From contig NZ_JAGGJX010000004.1 of assembly GCF_017873185.1 (NCBI RefSeq), positions 1-64,000 of the forward strand: a stretch of DNA of 64,000 bases, given 5' to 3'. Under the pieces are notes generated by a model, which saw only the letters and a program-made list of their open reading frames with translations, made no database searches and was not told the DNA's origin. The position numbers and the translations under genes are program-made. Position 1 is the stretch's first letter. Each line of letters starts with the position of its first letter. This document shows, piece after piece, positions 17,032 through 25,391 of the stretch. The DNA comes from Metaclostridioides mangenotii. Lineage in GTDB: Bacteria > Bacillota > Clostridia > Peptostreptococcales > Peptostreptococcaceae.

Positions 17032-17125
17032 GGTTGTCCCAAAATTGAATGATTGATGATCTCTTTAAAATCTAAAGATTATAATCAAATGTCACTTACA
17101 TAAACCAGACAATTTTGAGACATCC
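17032..17125. repeat. Short inverted-repeat element between rbsB and rbsA
   Basis: Terminal arms GGTTGTCCCAAAATTG (17032-17047) and CAATTTTGAGACATCC (17110-17125) match at 14 of 16 positions, with no gene inside. The ends match those of the larger element at 52859. In mRNA the arms would form a stem between the two cistrons. Confidence 0.6.
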
Positions 17126-17139
17126 TCTTGATGCACTTC

Positions 17140-18093
17140 CTATTTAAAATCTTTTACGTTTGCTTTATCGTATAGAACTACTGGTACTGGTAAGTTTTTA
17201 TCTACTTTTTCGCCTTTTATTGATTTAACAACTGCTTCTACTGCCATACGACCCATTTCTTTAGGTTGTTGCTGTATCATTGCAAGTACTGTTCCATCAG
17301 TTATTCCTGATGCAGCTTCTTCTGTTAAGTCAAATCCTACTATTTTAGCTTTAGTGTTTTTAGAAGACTCAAGAGCTGCTTTTGCTCCAAGAACACTGTT
17401 TTCAGCTGTAGCGTATATTATATCTACATCTGGATTTGATTGTAGTAAGTTTTCTACTGTGTTTAGAGACTCTTCTCTGTCATATCCTGGTAAGCTGTTT
17501 AATATCTTTATGTCTGCTGAATCTTTGAAAGCTTCTTTGAATCCTTCAACTCTCTCTCTTTGTATATGAGATTTTAACTCAGTTACTATAGCTATTTGAG
17601 CTTTTCCACCTAAATCTTTATCTATATGTTCTTTAGTGTATTCACCTAATTGCTTACCTGCTGCTTTACTCTCAGTACCGATGTAAGTAAGTACATTGTC
17701 TGTTGTAAGTTTAGCGTCAACTGTTGCTACTGGCACTTTTTCTTGTGCATTTTCTACTGCTGGAACTATTGCAGAGTTATCAGTTCCCATAACTATCATT
17801 CCGTCAACACCTTGTTGTAAGAAATCTTCTATTGCAGAAGTTTGCTTAGCAACGTCTTGGTCTGGATCATTTACTATAACTTTTACACCTAGTTTTTCAG
17901 CTTCTTCTTTGATACCCTCATCAATATCAATGTAGAATTGGTGTTGCATTGTTATTGTAGATACCCCAATAGTAAGGTCTTTTTTGTCTTTAGAATCTTT
18001 CTTATCCGATCCTGAAGAACTTTCCATAGAGCAACCTGTAAGAGCACCTAAAGCTAGTGCAGTTACTACCCCTAATGATAATACTTTTTTCAT
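17140..18093 (-). CDS. rbsB: Ribose-type ABC transporter substrate-binding lipoprotein
   Basis: This 317-aa protein has a lipoprotein signal peptide with lipobox LTGC (C21), an Asp/Lys/Ser linker and a periplasmic-binding type I fold. The fold begins TIGVSTITMQHQFY and shows VIVNDPDQDVAKQTSAIEDFLQQGVDGMIV and QQQPKEMGRMAVEAV, typical of RbsB. It captures the sugar outside the cell and delivers it to RbsC. AAATGGAGG precedes the ATG. A 189-base gap separates it from rbsK. Confidence 0.9.
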   Translation of the reverse strand: MKKVLSLGVVTALALGALTGCSMESSSGSDKKDSKDKKDLTIGVSTITMQHQFYIDIDEGIKEEAEKLGVKVIVNDPDQDVAKQTSAIEDFLQQGVDGMIVMGTDNSAIVPAVENAQEKVPVATVDAKLTTDNVLTYIGTESKAAGKQLGEYTKEHIDKDLGGKAQIAIVTELKSHIQRERVEGFKEAFKDSADIKILNSLPGYDREESLNTVENLLQSNPDVDIIYATAENSVLGAKAALESSKNTKAKIVGFDLTEEAASGITDGTVLAMIQQQPKEMGRMAVEAVVKSIKGEKVDKNLPVPVVLYDKANVKDFK

Positions 18094-18099
18094 AATTAA

Positions 18100-18161
18100 C
18101 CTCCATTTAGTTAAAATAAAATAAATAAAACTTGTCCCAAAACCACTTAGCCTCCATTTAG
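18100..18161 (-). repeat. Duplicated ribosome-site segment and partial inverted-repeat end before rbsB
   Basis: On the minus strand CTAAATGGAGG occurs at 18110-18100 (the rbsB ribosome site) and again at 18161-18151. Between them lies TTTTGGGACAA (18142-18132), like the end of the element at 17032. A past insertion with local duplication would explain this. The rest of 18162-18282 is AT-rich and featureless. Confidence 0.4.
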
Positions 18162-18282
18162 ATATAATCCGTAAACTGCGTACTATTTATGTCTTAGACT
18201 TTTTTATACCTAGAAAATTTATCTCTAGAAGCAAGCAGAATTATTACAAATGTTTTAACTTAAAACCAATAAAACTAATCTT

Positions 18283-19173
18283 TTATTTGTTTTGTAGATA
18301 CTTAAGCACTTCAACTTGCGTTGGCATTCCAGGTTGAGCTCCAAGCTTTGTTACAGATATACCCGAAGCAACTACTGCGTATTCAACAGAATCGAAAAGC
18401 GACTTACACTCTGTTATCCCTGCAGCTAATGCACCGTTAAATGTATCTCCTGCACCAGTTGTATCCTTAACATCTACCTTTATGCTAGGTACATGTCTAA
18501 CTTGTTCTCCATCATGGAATCTAACTCCATTACTACCCTCTGTTATTATTAATTTATTTGGGTACTTGGCTAAAATACTTGGTATTTCTTCTTGAGTATT
18601 AAATACAATCTTGTACTCATGCTCATTTGGTGTCAAATAAGACACTCTATCTATAATTTCACATGAAAGTTCTACTGCTGGTGCTGGATTAAGTAACACC
18701 TTTATTTTGTTTTCATAGCAGAAGTTTATAACATATTCAACAGTTTTAAGCGGTACTTCTAGTTGTAGTAGTACTATATCTGCCTTCAATAGTTCGTCTT
18801 CAAACTGCTTAACCATATCTACATCCAATTTCTCATTTGCACCTTGAACTACGATTATGCTATTGTCGTTATCTGAAAGCACTATAGATGCAACCCCTGA
18901 TGATACTCCTTCTTTTTTAGTTATCAAATTTGTACTTACATTGTTGTTTTCAAAGTTTTCCAGCATTTGATCACCAAAAGCGTCGTATCCCAAACAAGCT
19001 ACAATGCTGACATTTCCGCCCAATTTTGATGCTGCAACTGCCTGGTTTGCTCCTTTTCCTCCAGGTGAGGTAAAGAAATCATTTCCTAAAACAGTCTCTC
19101 CACTTTTAGGTCTCTTATCAACTGCGCAAACCATGTCTAAATTTGCACTTCCTACAACTATTATATTTCCCAT
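18283..19173 (-). CDS. rbsK: Ribokinase
   Basis: This 296-aa PfkB-family kinase phosphorylates ribose at O5 with ATP. It shows the two family signatures: GGKGANQAVAASKLGG (about residues 39-54) and DTTGAGDTFNGAL, which holds the catalytic Asp of GAGD. The length is normal for RbsK. GAAGGAGT precedes the ATG. It follows rbsR by 32 bases in the same operon and supports ribose or a close relative as the transported sugar. Confidence 0.92.
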   Translation of the reverse strand: MGNIIVVGSANLDMVCAVDKRPKSGETVLGNDFFTSPGGKGANQAVAASKLGGNVSIVACLGYDAFGDQMLENFENNNVSTNLITKKEGVSSGVASIVLSDNDNSIIVVQGANEKLDVDMVKQFEDELLKADIVLLQLEVPLKTVEYVINFCYENKIKVLLNPAPAVELSCEIIDRVSYLTPNEHEYKIVFNTQEEIPSILAKYPNKLIITEGSNGVRFHDGEQVRHVPSIKVDVKDTTGAGDTFNGALAAGITECKSLFDSVEYAVVASGISVTKLGAQPGMPTQVEVLKYLQNK

Positions 19174-19205
19174 TCTTTTACTCCTTCATGTAGTCTCTAT
19201 ATGTC

Positions 19206-20222
19206 TTACAATTTTCTAGTGGATTCTCTAACAACTAGCTCTGGTTTAAAAACCATATCTTCTATAGAATCCATATTATTGTTTTTATTTTCTAGATTTT
19301 TTATGAGGATTTCTCCAGCTTTATATCCAATATTGTACGAAGGCTGTTTTATTGTAGTAAGCGATGGACTTATCATACTAGACATATATATATCATCAAA
19401 TCCAATTATGCTAATGTCCTGTGGAACATTGAGATCTCTACTTTTAAGGCCTTTCATAACTCCAATCGCTATAAGGTCGTTTGCGCAGAAAATTGCTGTA
19501 AAATCTAATTTTTCTATACTTCGGATAAAATTAAATCCCCACTCAATTGTGAACTGGCCTATAACTACACTTTCAGGATCCCATTCGATACTATACTCTT
19601 CTAATGCTTTTTTATATCCTCCCAATCTTTCTGATGCAATTTCGTTTTGGTTTGGACCACTCAAATACAATATTTTTCTATGTCCATTATCTAAAAGATA
19701 TTTTGTTGCCTTATAAGCACCATCTAGATTGTTTACTCTTACTTTTCCCTTTAAATTCTCTAGATTTATATTGATATTTTTATCAATTAGAACTGTAGGT
19801 ATTTTTATATTTGTATAACTTACTTCGTCTAAATTTGTATTTGAAGAAGCTGCAAATATTATTCCATCAATTTTTCTCTCAAGCAATGTAGTTATCCCTG
19901 CTTGTTCTCTCTCAGCATCTTCATCTGTATTACAAAGAATTACATTGTAACCGGATTCATGCGCTTTATCTTCTACTCCACGAGAAATATCCGTAAAAAA
20001 TGGATTTCGTATATCTGGAATCAAAAGTCCAATAGTGTTAGTTTTCTTTGTTACTAAACTCTGAGCCAATTTATTTGGAACATAATTGTGCTCCTTTATA
20101 ATTTTTTGAATTCTCTCTCGTGTTTCTTGGCTGATATTCTCATCCTTGTTGTTAATTACCTTTGATACTGTCGTCTTAGAAACACCAGCTAGCTTACCTA
20201 TTTCCTTAATTGTAACACCCAA
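19206..20222 (-). CDS. rbsR: LacI-family repressor of the ribose operon
   Basis: This 338-aa protein has an N-terminal LacI HTH (TIKEIGKLAGVSKTTVSKVIN) and hinge helix (PNKLAQSLVTKKT), then a sugar-binding domain similar to RbsB (NTIGLLIPDIRNPFF, IIGFDDIYMSSMISPSLTTIKQP). It should bind the paired operators directly upstream and be released by the sugar. The start is set at TTG 20222, with GGAGG 7 bases upstream; GTG 20228 is only one base from that site. It is the first gene of the operon, so it is autoregulated. Confidence 0.9.
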   Translation of the reverse strand: MGVTIKEIGKLAGVSKTTVSKVINNKDENISQETRERIQKIIKEHNYVPNKLAQSLVTKKTNTIGLLIPDIRNPFFTDISRGVEDKAHESGYNVILCNTDEDAEREQAGITTLLERKIDGIIFAASSNTNLDEVSYTNIKIPTVLIDKNININLENLKGKVRVNNLDGAYKATKYLLDNGHRKILYLSGPNQNEIASERLGGYKKALEEYSIEWDPESVVIGQFTIEWGFNFIRSIEKLDFTAIFCANDLIAIGVMKGLKSRDLNVPQDISIIGFDDIYMSSMISPSLTTIKQPSYNIGYKAGEILIKNLENKNNNMDSIEDMVFKPELVVRESTRKL

Positions 20223-20240
20223 TGTCACACCTCCAAATTT

Positions 20241-20301
20241 TAGGTAACCGGTTAGAGTAAACGGTTACCTAAATATTATCATAATAGTATTTTGAATACA
20301 A
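20241..20301 (-). promoter_or_regulatory. rbs promoter with two LacI-type operators
   Basis: On the minus strand the -35 TTGTAT (20296-20301) and -10 TAATAT (20273-20278) are 17 bases apart. Directly downstream lie GTAAACGGTTAC (20257-20268) and the perfect palindrome TAACCGGTTA (20245-20254). Both have the central CG of LacI-family operators. The outer arms TAGGTAACCG (20241-20250) and CGGTTACCTA (20262-20271) are also perfectly inverted. Confidence 0.75.
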
Positions 20302-20365
20302 TAGTTTTGATTTTTTATTTAGTGAAATTATTTCCAATTCTTTAAATTTTCTATGCAAAATAAAA

Positions 20366-20406
20366 TTCACCTTAATACAGCGCTAAAAAGCACTGCAAAA
20401 GGTGAA
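20366..20406 (-). terminator. Terminator after the 87-aa gene
   Basis: Outer arms TTCACCTT (20366-20373) and AAGGTGAA (20399-20406) enclose a further CAGCGCT/AGCACTG stem. On the minus strand it is followed by TTTTATTTT. Confidence 0.75.
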
Positions 20407-20426
20407 ATATACATATGATTATTTTT

Positions 20427-20690
20427 TTATAATATGAATTTAGATTTTGATCCATCACTTTTTTCTATTGTTATAACCTCTAGGCCGCTATAATTTTTAA
20501 AAAGCCATTTTATATTACTCATACACTTATTCACCTGATTTTTATTTAAATTGTTTATAAAATACTCTTTCCTAGTTTCTTCATACTCTTTAGTAGTTAA
20601 AAAGTTTCTAAGAAAAGTAAATGCAAAGACATTAGGTATGTTGTTTACATTTGCTTTTTTACTTTTATTGCTTTCACTATATATTTTCAT
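20427..20690 (-). CDS. Small hypothetical protein, 87 aa
   Basis: This is a basic, soluble small protein (ANVNNIPNVFAFTFLRNFLTT, NKCMSNIKWLFKNYSGLEVI). I do not recognise it. GAGGT lies 8 bases before the ATG, and a strong terminator follows, which supports a real gene. It lies 89 bases after the DUF362 gene and may be the last member of that operon. Confidence 0.6.
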   Translation of the reverse strand: MKIYSESNKSKKANVNNIPNVFAFTFLRNFLTTKEYEETRKEYFINNLNKNQVNKCMSNIKWLFKNYSGLEVITIEKSDGSKSKFIL

Positions 20691-20779
20691 TATAGATACC
20701 TCACATATATTTATTTGGTAACACCCTCATAATCTTTATATGCATTTAAATTAAAAAGTATATAGTATTTTAAAATATT

Positions 20780-21853
20780 TTAGATTTTTATTAACTCGTA
20801 GTCTTTATTTCCCATACCCATCTCGTAAGCATAATCAATTATCCTTGTAGCATTTATATTTGGATGAGCATGTTTAAATACATCATGTCCCATTTCTTTT
20901 ACTACTAAATCATAGCATGCTTGCTCAATAGCGATTGGGTCTGTTGAGGCAACTATCCCTATATCATTTGCTATAGGTCTACCTGACCAAGCAACGCAGT
21001 CACATAGCGGAGTTACATTCATTATAAAGGAAATATATCCAACCTTTCCTTTTTTGTTTGAAACAGCTCCATAAGCAAATTCCGCCATTTTTTCAATAAA
21101 AACGTTTTCGTCGCTTTCCCATTGAACATTTATAGCCCTTGTTGGACATACTGTTGGGCATTCTCCGCATCCATAACAAAGATCATGATCAATATTAGCC
21201 TTTTTATCTATTACTTTTATTGCTTCTCTAGGGCAATTCGCAACACATTTTCCACATCCTACGCATTTGGCATCTTTTACTGTAGGTGTTACATCAGAAT
21301 GTTGCATCTGCTTACCAGCTGCACTTGCACAACCCATTGCTAAGTTCTTTAATACACCACCAAACCCAGCCATACCATGACCCTTAAAGTGACTCATAAC
21401 TATCATTGATGAAGAATTATATATTTCTCCACCGATTTTCACATCATTGAAGTGTTTTTGACCTATCTTTACATTTTCATAGTTTCTACTAAAAATTCCA
21501 TCCGCGATGATTATAGGAGCATCAACAACTGGATACGCAAATCCATTTTGTATAGCTGTTGTTATATGATCTATAGAATTTGTTCGGCTTCCTGTATAGA
21601 GTGTATTTGTGTCGGTTAAAAACGGTTTTGCACCACAATCTTTAACCTTATCTACAACCTGTCTAACAGCAAGGGGATTCATGTAAGTTGTATTACCTTT
21701 TTCCCCAAAATGCAGTTTAATTGCCACTAAATCATTTTTATCTATAAAACTATCAAACCCAGCCTTATCAAATAACTTTTTAACGCTATTTAACAAATTT
21801 TTATTTTCTGCATTTGAATACAAATCACAAAAATATACTTTTGATTTTTCCAT
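20780..21853 (-). CDS. DUF362 protein with two [4Fe-4S] ferredoxin motifs
   Basis: This 357-aa protein has an N-terminal DUF362 domain (VAIKLHFGEKGNTTYMNPLAVRQVVDKV, MVMSHFKGHGMAGFGGVLKNLAMG). Two ferredoxin motifs follow: CVGCGKCVANCP and CYGCGECPTVCP (about residues 196-240). The tail is SGRPIANDIGIVASTDPIAIEQACYDLV. It is likely a cytoplasmic iron-sulfur electron carrier or enzyme; the family's reaction is not established. GGAGG precedes the ATG. The Rrf2 gene lies 31 bases upstream. Confidence 0.85.
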   Translation of the reverse strand: MEKSKVYFCDLYSNAENKNLLNSVKKLFDKAGFDSFIDKNDLVAIKLHFGEKGNTTYMNPLAVRQVVDKVKDCGAKPFLTDTNTLYTGSRTNSIDHITTAIQNGFAYPVVDAPIIIADGIFSRNYENVKIGQKHFNDVKIGGEIYNSSSMIVMSHFKGHGMAGFGGVLKNLAMGCASAAGKQMQHSDVTPTVKDAKCVGCGKCVANCPREAIKVIDKKANIDHDLCYGCGECPTVCPTRAINVQWESDENVFIEKMAEFAYGAVSNKKGKVGYISFIMNVTPLCDCVAWSGRPIANDIGIVASTDPIAIEQACYDLVVKEMGHDVFKHAHPNINATRIIDYAYEMGMGNKDYELIKI

Positions 21854-21884
21854 ATGTTCCTCCTATTTATACTCGTTAATTGGA

Positions 21885-22352
21885 TTATTTTTCATCATCT
21901 TCATTGTTAGCATCTTCTGTGCCTGAACATTCATTATGTTTTTCATCGTACATAGTCAAAACCTCATATAGTGTGTGCTTAGACATTTCATCCATCATTA
22001 TCTTTTGTATTCTACAAAGTTCCCTATTTACCTTACAAACTTTACCACCAGTATTATTTGCACAGTTAAACCCATCCTCAAGACAATCATTTATATAAAT
22101 GTCGTCGTCTAAAGCACTAATTACGTCAAGCAAAGTTATTTGTTTAGGATCTGATAGAAGCTTGTATCCTCCATTTTTGGCACCTACTGATATTGATATA
22201 ATATTGTTTTCTTTTAGTTTTCTAAATATTTTATATCCAGCATCTATTGGAATATTTTCATTATCACAAATAAATTTTATCGTACGAGTTTCGCCATCCG
22301 CTAATGCCCGTATAGTACGTATGCCATAATCAACTTCTCTGGTTATCTTCAT
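21885..22352 (-). CDS. Rrf2-family transcriptional regulator
   Basis: This 155-aa protein has the Rrf2 winged helix (MKITREVDYGIRTIRALADGE, NIPIDAGYKIFRKLKENNIISISVGAKNGGYKL). Four cysteines follow in DCLEDGFNCANNTGGKVCKVNRELC, a layout like the Fe-S ligands of IscR/NsrR. It may sense an iron-sulfur cluster, nitric oxide or redox state. The acidic tail is unusual. AGGAGG precedes the ATG. It sits 23 bases after the histidine kinase and before the Fe-S DUF362 gene, which it may control. Confidence 0.85.
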   Translation of the reverse strand: MKITREVDYGIRTIRALADGETRTIKFICDNENIPIDAGYKIFRKLKENNIISISVGAKNGGYKLLSDPKQITLLDVISALDDDIYINDCLEDGFNCANNTGGKVCKVNRELCRIQKIMMDEMSKHTLYEVLTMYDEKHNECSGTEDANNEDDEK

Positions 22353-22375
22353 ATTTAACCTCCTATCAATCTGGT

Positions 22376-23626
22376 CTAATTGTCTTTGCTAAATAATGTC
22401 ATGGATACCTTAAAAACCTTTTCATCATGCTCAGTATTGAATATCCCATTGTACTTCTTAACGATTTCTTTTAAGTTATTCATCCCTATACCATGATCGC
22501 GGTCGTTTCCCTTGATTGTTTTAAAGCTAGAACCATCTTTTCTCACTATTCCACTGTAAGTATTCGATATTTCAATAGCGAGCACATTAGATCTAGAGTT
22601 TACAATTAATAAAATCTTTCTGTTATTGATAGGCATTCGTTCACAAGCTTCGATAGCATTGTTGAGTATGTTTGAAAACACAGAAGATAAATCTACATCA
22701 TCTATATTTAAATTTTCGACGTTATTTATCTTATACTCAAAATCTATATTTAATCTCTTAGATTTTTCTATTGCCCCTATCATTACAGCATCGACTATCT
22801 TATTGTTAGTTATCTGCTTATATGGAATATCAAAGATGTTATCTGTTAAGCTATTTATATATCCAATAGCGCCTCTGTAATCACCCTTTTTAATTAATGT
22901 TAATATTAAAAAATTATGATTTTTAATATCATGTCTAAATCTACGTGTTATTTCTATGTATTTTTCATATGACTCATAGTGCTCTAACTGAAGCTTTAAC
23001 TGTCTCTGAAGGTCATTGATTATATTTAGATATCTACCAACTTTTGATAATTCCTGAATAAAAATCATGACACAAAAGGATAGTATGAATATCAATATTG
23101 CAGATAAATCATTAAATGCGCTACCATAATCTAAGCTCAGCCTAACATATTTGTACATATACACTATCTCAATCAGTATAACTGTAATACAAATAATTAA
23201 ATTTACTCTTTGTGGCATTGTATTGAATTTCTCTCTTTTTTCATATAGTTTTGTAGATACCAATACTATTGAAAAAATAACAGTCAATAATACTCCATAA
23301 AATTTGGACATATCCCCCATATAGTTTGAGATATATCTTATTAACATAAATGATACAATATGTGAAAATTCCTGTAAAAATGTATACTGTACATTTTTGT
23401 ATACTGCATAAATTGCTGGCCTTTCTATTATTACAATAGTTAACATTGAAGTAATAATTAAAAAAGTTATACCTACTGCTAAATTTCCATTTAAGTTTTG
23501 CTCAATTACCCTTATTGATAAAAATATAGGAAATACATAGAGCATGGTTAAAGGTCTGCTAATTCTTAAATCGTCACGATATACATAAAAACATGCTGCA
23601 ATTAAAGTTATAATAATATTTAGCAT
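22376..23626 (-). CDS. AgrC-like GHKL sensor histidine kinase without partner regulator
   Basis: This 416-aa protein has about six membrane helices (residues 1-200), then a kinase of the HPK10/AgrC type. The phospho-acceptor is FRHDIKNHN, the N box is ILNNAIEAC, and the G box is DHGIGMNNLKEIVKKY. AgrC kinases usually sense peptides and pass phosphate to a LytTR regulator. No response regulator or AgrB/AgrD lies nearby. It is the first gene of a run with Rrf2 and DUF362. AGGGGG precedes the ATG. Confidence 0.85.
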   Translation of the reverse strand: MLNIIITLIAACFYVYRDDLRISRPLTMLYVFPIFLSIRVIEQNLNGNLAVGITFLIITSMLTIVIIERPAIYAVYKNVQYTFLQEFSHIVSFMLIRYISNYMGDMSKFYGVLLTVIFSIVLVSTKLYEKREKFNTMPQRVNLIICITVILIEIVYMYKYVRLSLDYGSAFNDLSAILIFILSFCVMIFIQELSKVGRYLNIINDLQRQLKLQLEHYESYEKYIEITRRFRHDIKNHNFLILTLIKKGDYRGAIGYINSLTDNIFDIPYKQITNNKIVDAVMIGAIEKSKRLNIDFEYKINNVENLNIDDVDLSSVFSNILNNAIEACERMPINNRKILLIVNSRSNVLAIEISNTYSGIVRKDGSSFKTIKGNDRDHGIGMNNLKEIVKKYNGIFNTEHDEKVFKVSMTLFSKDN

Positions 23627-23651
23627 AAAACCCTGGCCCCCTTAAACACCT

Positions 23652-23711
23652 TTAGTGATTTTATTATTGTTACATATAATAAAAATTCACTCCCCTAAGT
23701 GAAATCACTAA
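23652..23711. promoter_or_regulatory. Inverted repeat in the kinase/HD-GYP intergenic region
   Basis: TTAGTGATTT (23652-23661) and AAATCACTAA (23702-23711) are perfect 10-base arms, with a nested TTCACT/AGTGAA pair. The region 23627-24016 separates two divergent genes. A TTGACC (-35-like, minus strand, near 23770) and a plus-strand TATAAT (23947-23952) are the only other signals I see. Confidence 0.35.
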
Positions 23712-24016
23712 TATATGTTCGTCCAATATTCTTAAGAATAATTTTAACATATGTCCAAACTAATGAACAAGGTCAAAATATATTAAGATATTTTTTAAAA
23801 TAGACTAGAAGTATTACAAGCCCAAGCGTTCTTTTTATGAAAATAGCTATTTTTAGGCATTATTGTTATTCCGGATATCAATTAAAATTTCTGAAATTTC
23901 AACAGTTTGTGGTCTTTTATAGATATACATAATTAACCAACAATGCTATAATAAACACAACTTATTTTAATCCAGTAATATTTTTTATTGCAATTATGTT
24001 TTTAGGAGGTAATGAA

Positions 24017-25243
24017 ATGAGAGATGTAATTTTGGACAATAGTTCTCATGAATCATCCGAAAAAAAATTTCTACAAATCAAATCAAGCGAAAACACTAAC
24101 ATGGCAAAACTCGGCCTATCTCTGTATATTTTAATAACCTTATTTTATGCAACAACTAAGATTTTCTCTAATAGCGGTCTAGATATAAAATATATAGTAT
24201 TTACATATTTAGTTCTATTAGTTCCAATGGTTTTAGTTTTAGGCCTAACATTTACAAAGTTCGGACAAAAATATATTTTATACATGCTATCGTCCCTATC
24301 TATGTATTCTGGAGCTTATCTCTGCTATATGCTTGTAATGTTTAAATTTAATATAATCTACTATATTGGATTATTTTTTATTTTTTTCTCTATATATTCA
24401 CTATTTAATTTAGGTAGTAAAATTACCCATATAACAGGTTGGAGCATTACAATTTTTTATTTCGTACTTTATTCATTATTTAATAGCAACTTTCACACTG
24501 GATTTATAGGCACTTCTATTTTCCTGATAGGAATCAATGGAGTTGGTATAGCCAGTTATTATTATAGGGAAGAAAGACTTCATAAAATTTTTTTACTTGG
24601 AGTTGAAACATCAAAAATCAACCAAAACTTATCAAAAGATATTGAATTATTAAAGACAAAGTTACATAATTCTAAAGAAGGTTTAAGCTATACGATTGAA
24701 AATATTATAATAGATATAGATGAAGATTTCGGACTATATATAAGAAGAATAAAAGAGTATATCAAGATCATTTCTACTTCATATGCAGAATCAAACATTT
24801 CAGATGATCAAAAAAATGATTTTATCGACAACATATGTTATGCAGCAACATTTCACAAAATAGATGAATTTTTAATTCGATTTAAAGAAGAAAATTATTC
24901 TAATTCCAAAGAAACTTTACAAAAGATTATAGCCCTTTATCCAAATGATGATGTTATGAAATACGTGTCAATTATTGAGAGTAGCTATACTGAATTTTTT
25001 GATGGTTCTGGATCACCTAAAGAATTGAGCGGATGCGATATCCCGATTGAAGCACGTATAATGTGTGCGGTAGATTTGTACGACGAATTTACAACAGCTA
25101 GAGATCCTGAAATGGATCATTTCGAATCGTTAGGAGAACTCGAAAAATGTAGTGGAAGTATAATAGACCCATATATCTACGATTTATTCGTTCAAAATTC
25201 TGAAAAACTTGAAGATATAGTGGTGTCTCCTAAATTTAGTTAA
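24017..25243 (+). CDS. Membrane protein with a degenerate HD-GYP-like domain
   Basis: This 408-aa protein has six membrane helices (residues about 32-195), a helical linker, and a C-terminal domain. The segment FFDGSGSPKELSGCDIPIEARIMCAVDLYDEF matches the HD-GYP pattern 'HHExxDGSGYPxGLxGxxIPxxARIxxVxDxYDA'. The HHE residues are replaced, and the upstream HD site reads FHKID, so c-di-GMP hydrolysis is unlikely. It may act as a receptor. The start is ATG 24017 with AGGAGG upstream; ATG 23996 precedes that site. The DNA is divergent from the kinase operon. Confidence 0.7.
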   Translation: MRDVILDNSSHESSEKKFLQIKSSENTNMAKLGLSLYILITLFYATTKIFSNSGLDIKYIVFTYLVLLVPMVLVLGLTFTKFGQKYILYMLSSLSMYSGAYLCYMLVMFKFNIIYYIGLFFIFFSIYSLFNLGSKITHITGWSITIFYFVLYSLFNSNFHTGFIGTSIFLIGINGVGIASYYYREERLHKIFLLGVETSKINQNLSKDIELLKTKLHNSKEGLSYTIENIIIDIDEDFGLYIRRIKEYIKIISTSYAESNISDDQKNDFIDNICYAATFHKIDEFLIRFKEENYSNSKETLQKIIALYPNDDVMKYVSIIESSYTEFFDGSGSPKELSGCDIPIEARIMCAVDLYDEFTTARDPEMDHFESLGELEKCSGSIIDPYIYDLFVQNSEKLEDIVVSPKFS

Positions 25244-25261
25244 TATGATTTATGTTTCTAT

Positions 25262-25310
25262 AAATAGCTACACTAAAAGAAATCTACTATTTCCTTTTGT
25301 GTAGCTATTT
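25262..25310. terminator. Bidirectional terminator between the HD-GYP-like gene and htpG
   Basis: Arms AAATAGCTACAC (25262-25273) and GTGTAGCTATTT (25299-25310) are perfect, with further inner pairing (AAAAG/CTTTT). It lies between convergent genes. Confidence 0.8.
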
Positions 25311-25391
25311 ATTTATATTGTCTAAAATCTATCTTCTAGCATTAGTAAAATTTATAAATTATTGAAACTAATAATCTAATTATATATCTAA

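Noticed and set aside
4189-23799. 19-base exact match TATTAAGATATTTTTTAAA at 4189-4207 and 23781-23799
   Set aside because: Too AT-rich to be meaningful; chance matches of this kind are expected in such intergenic DNA.
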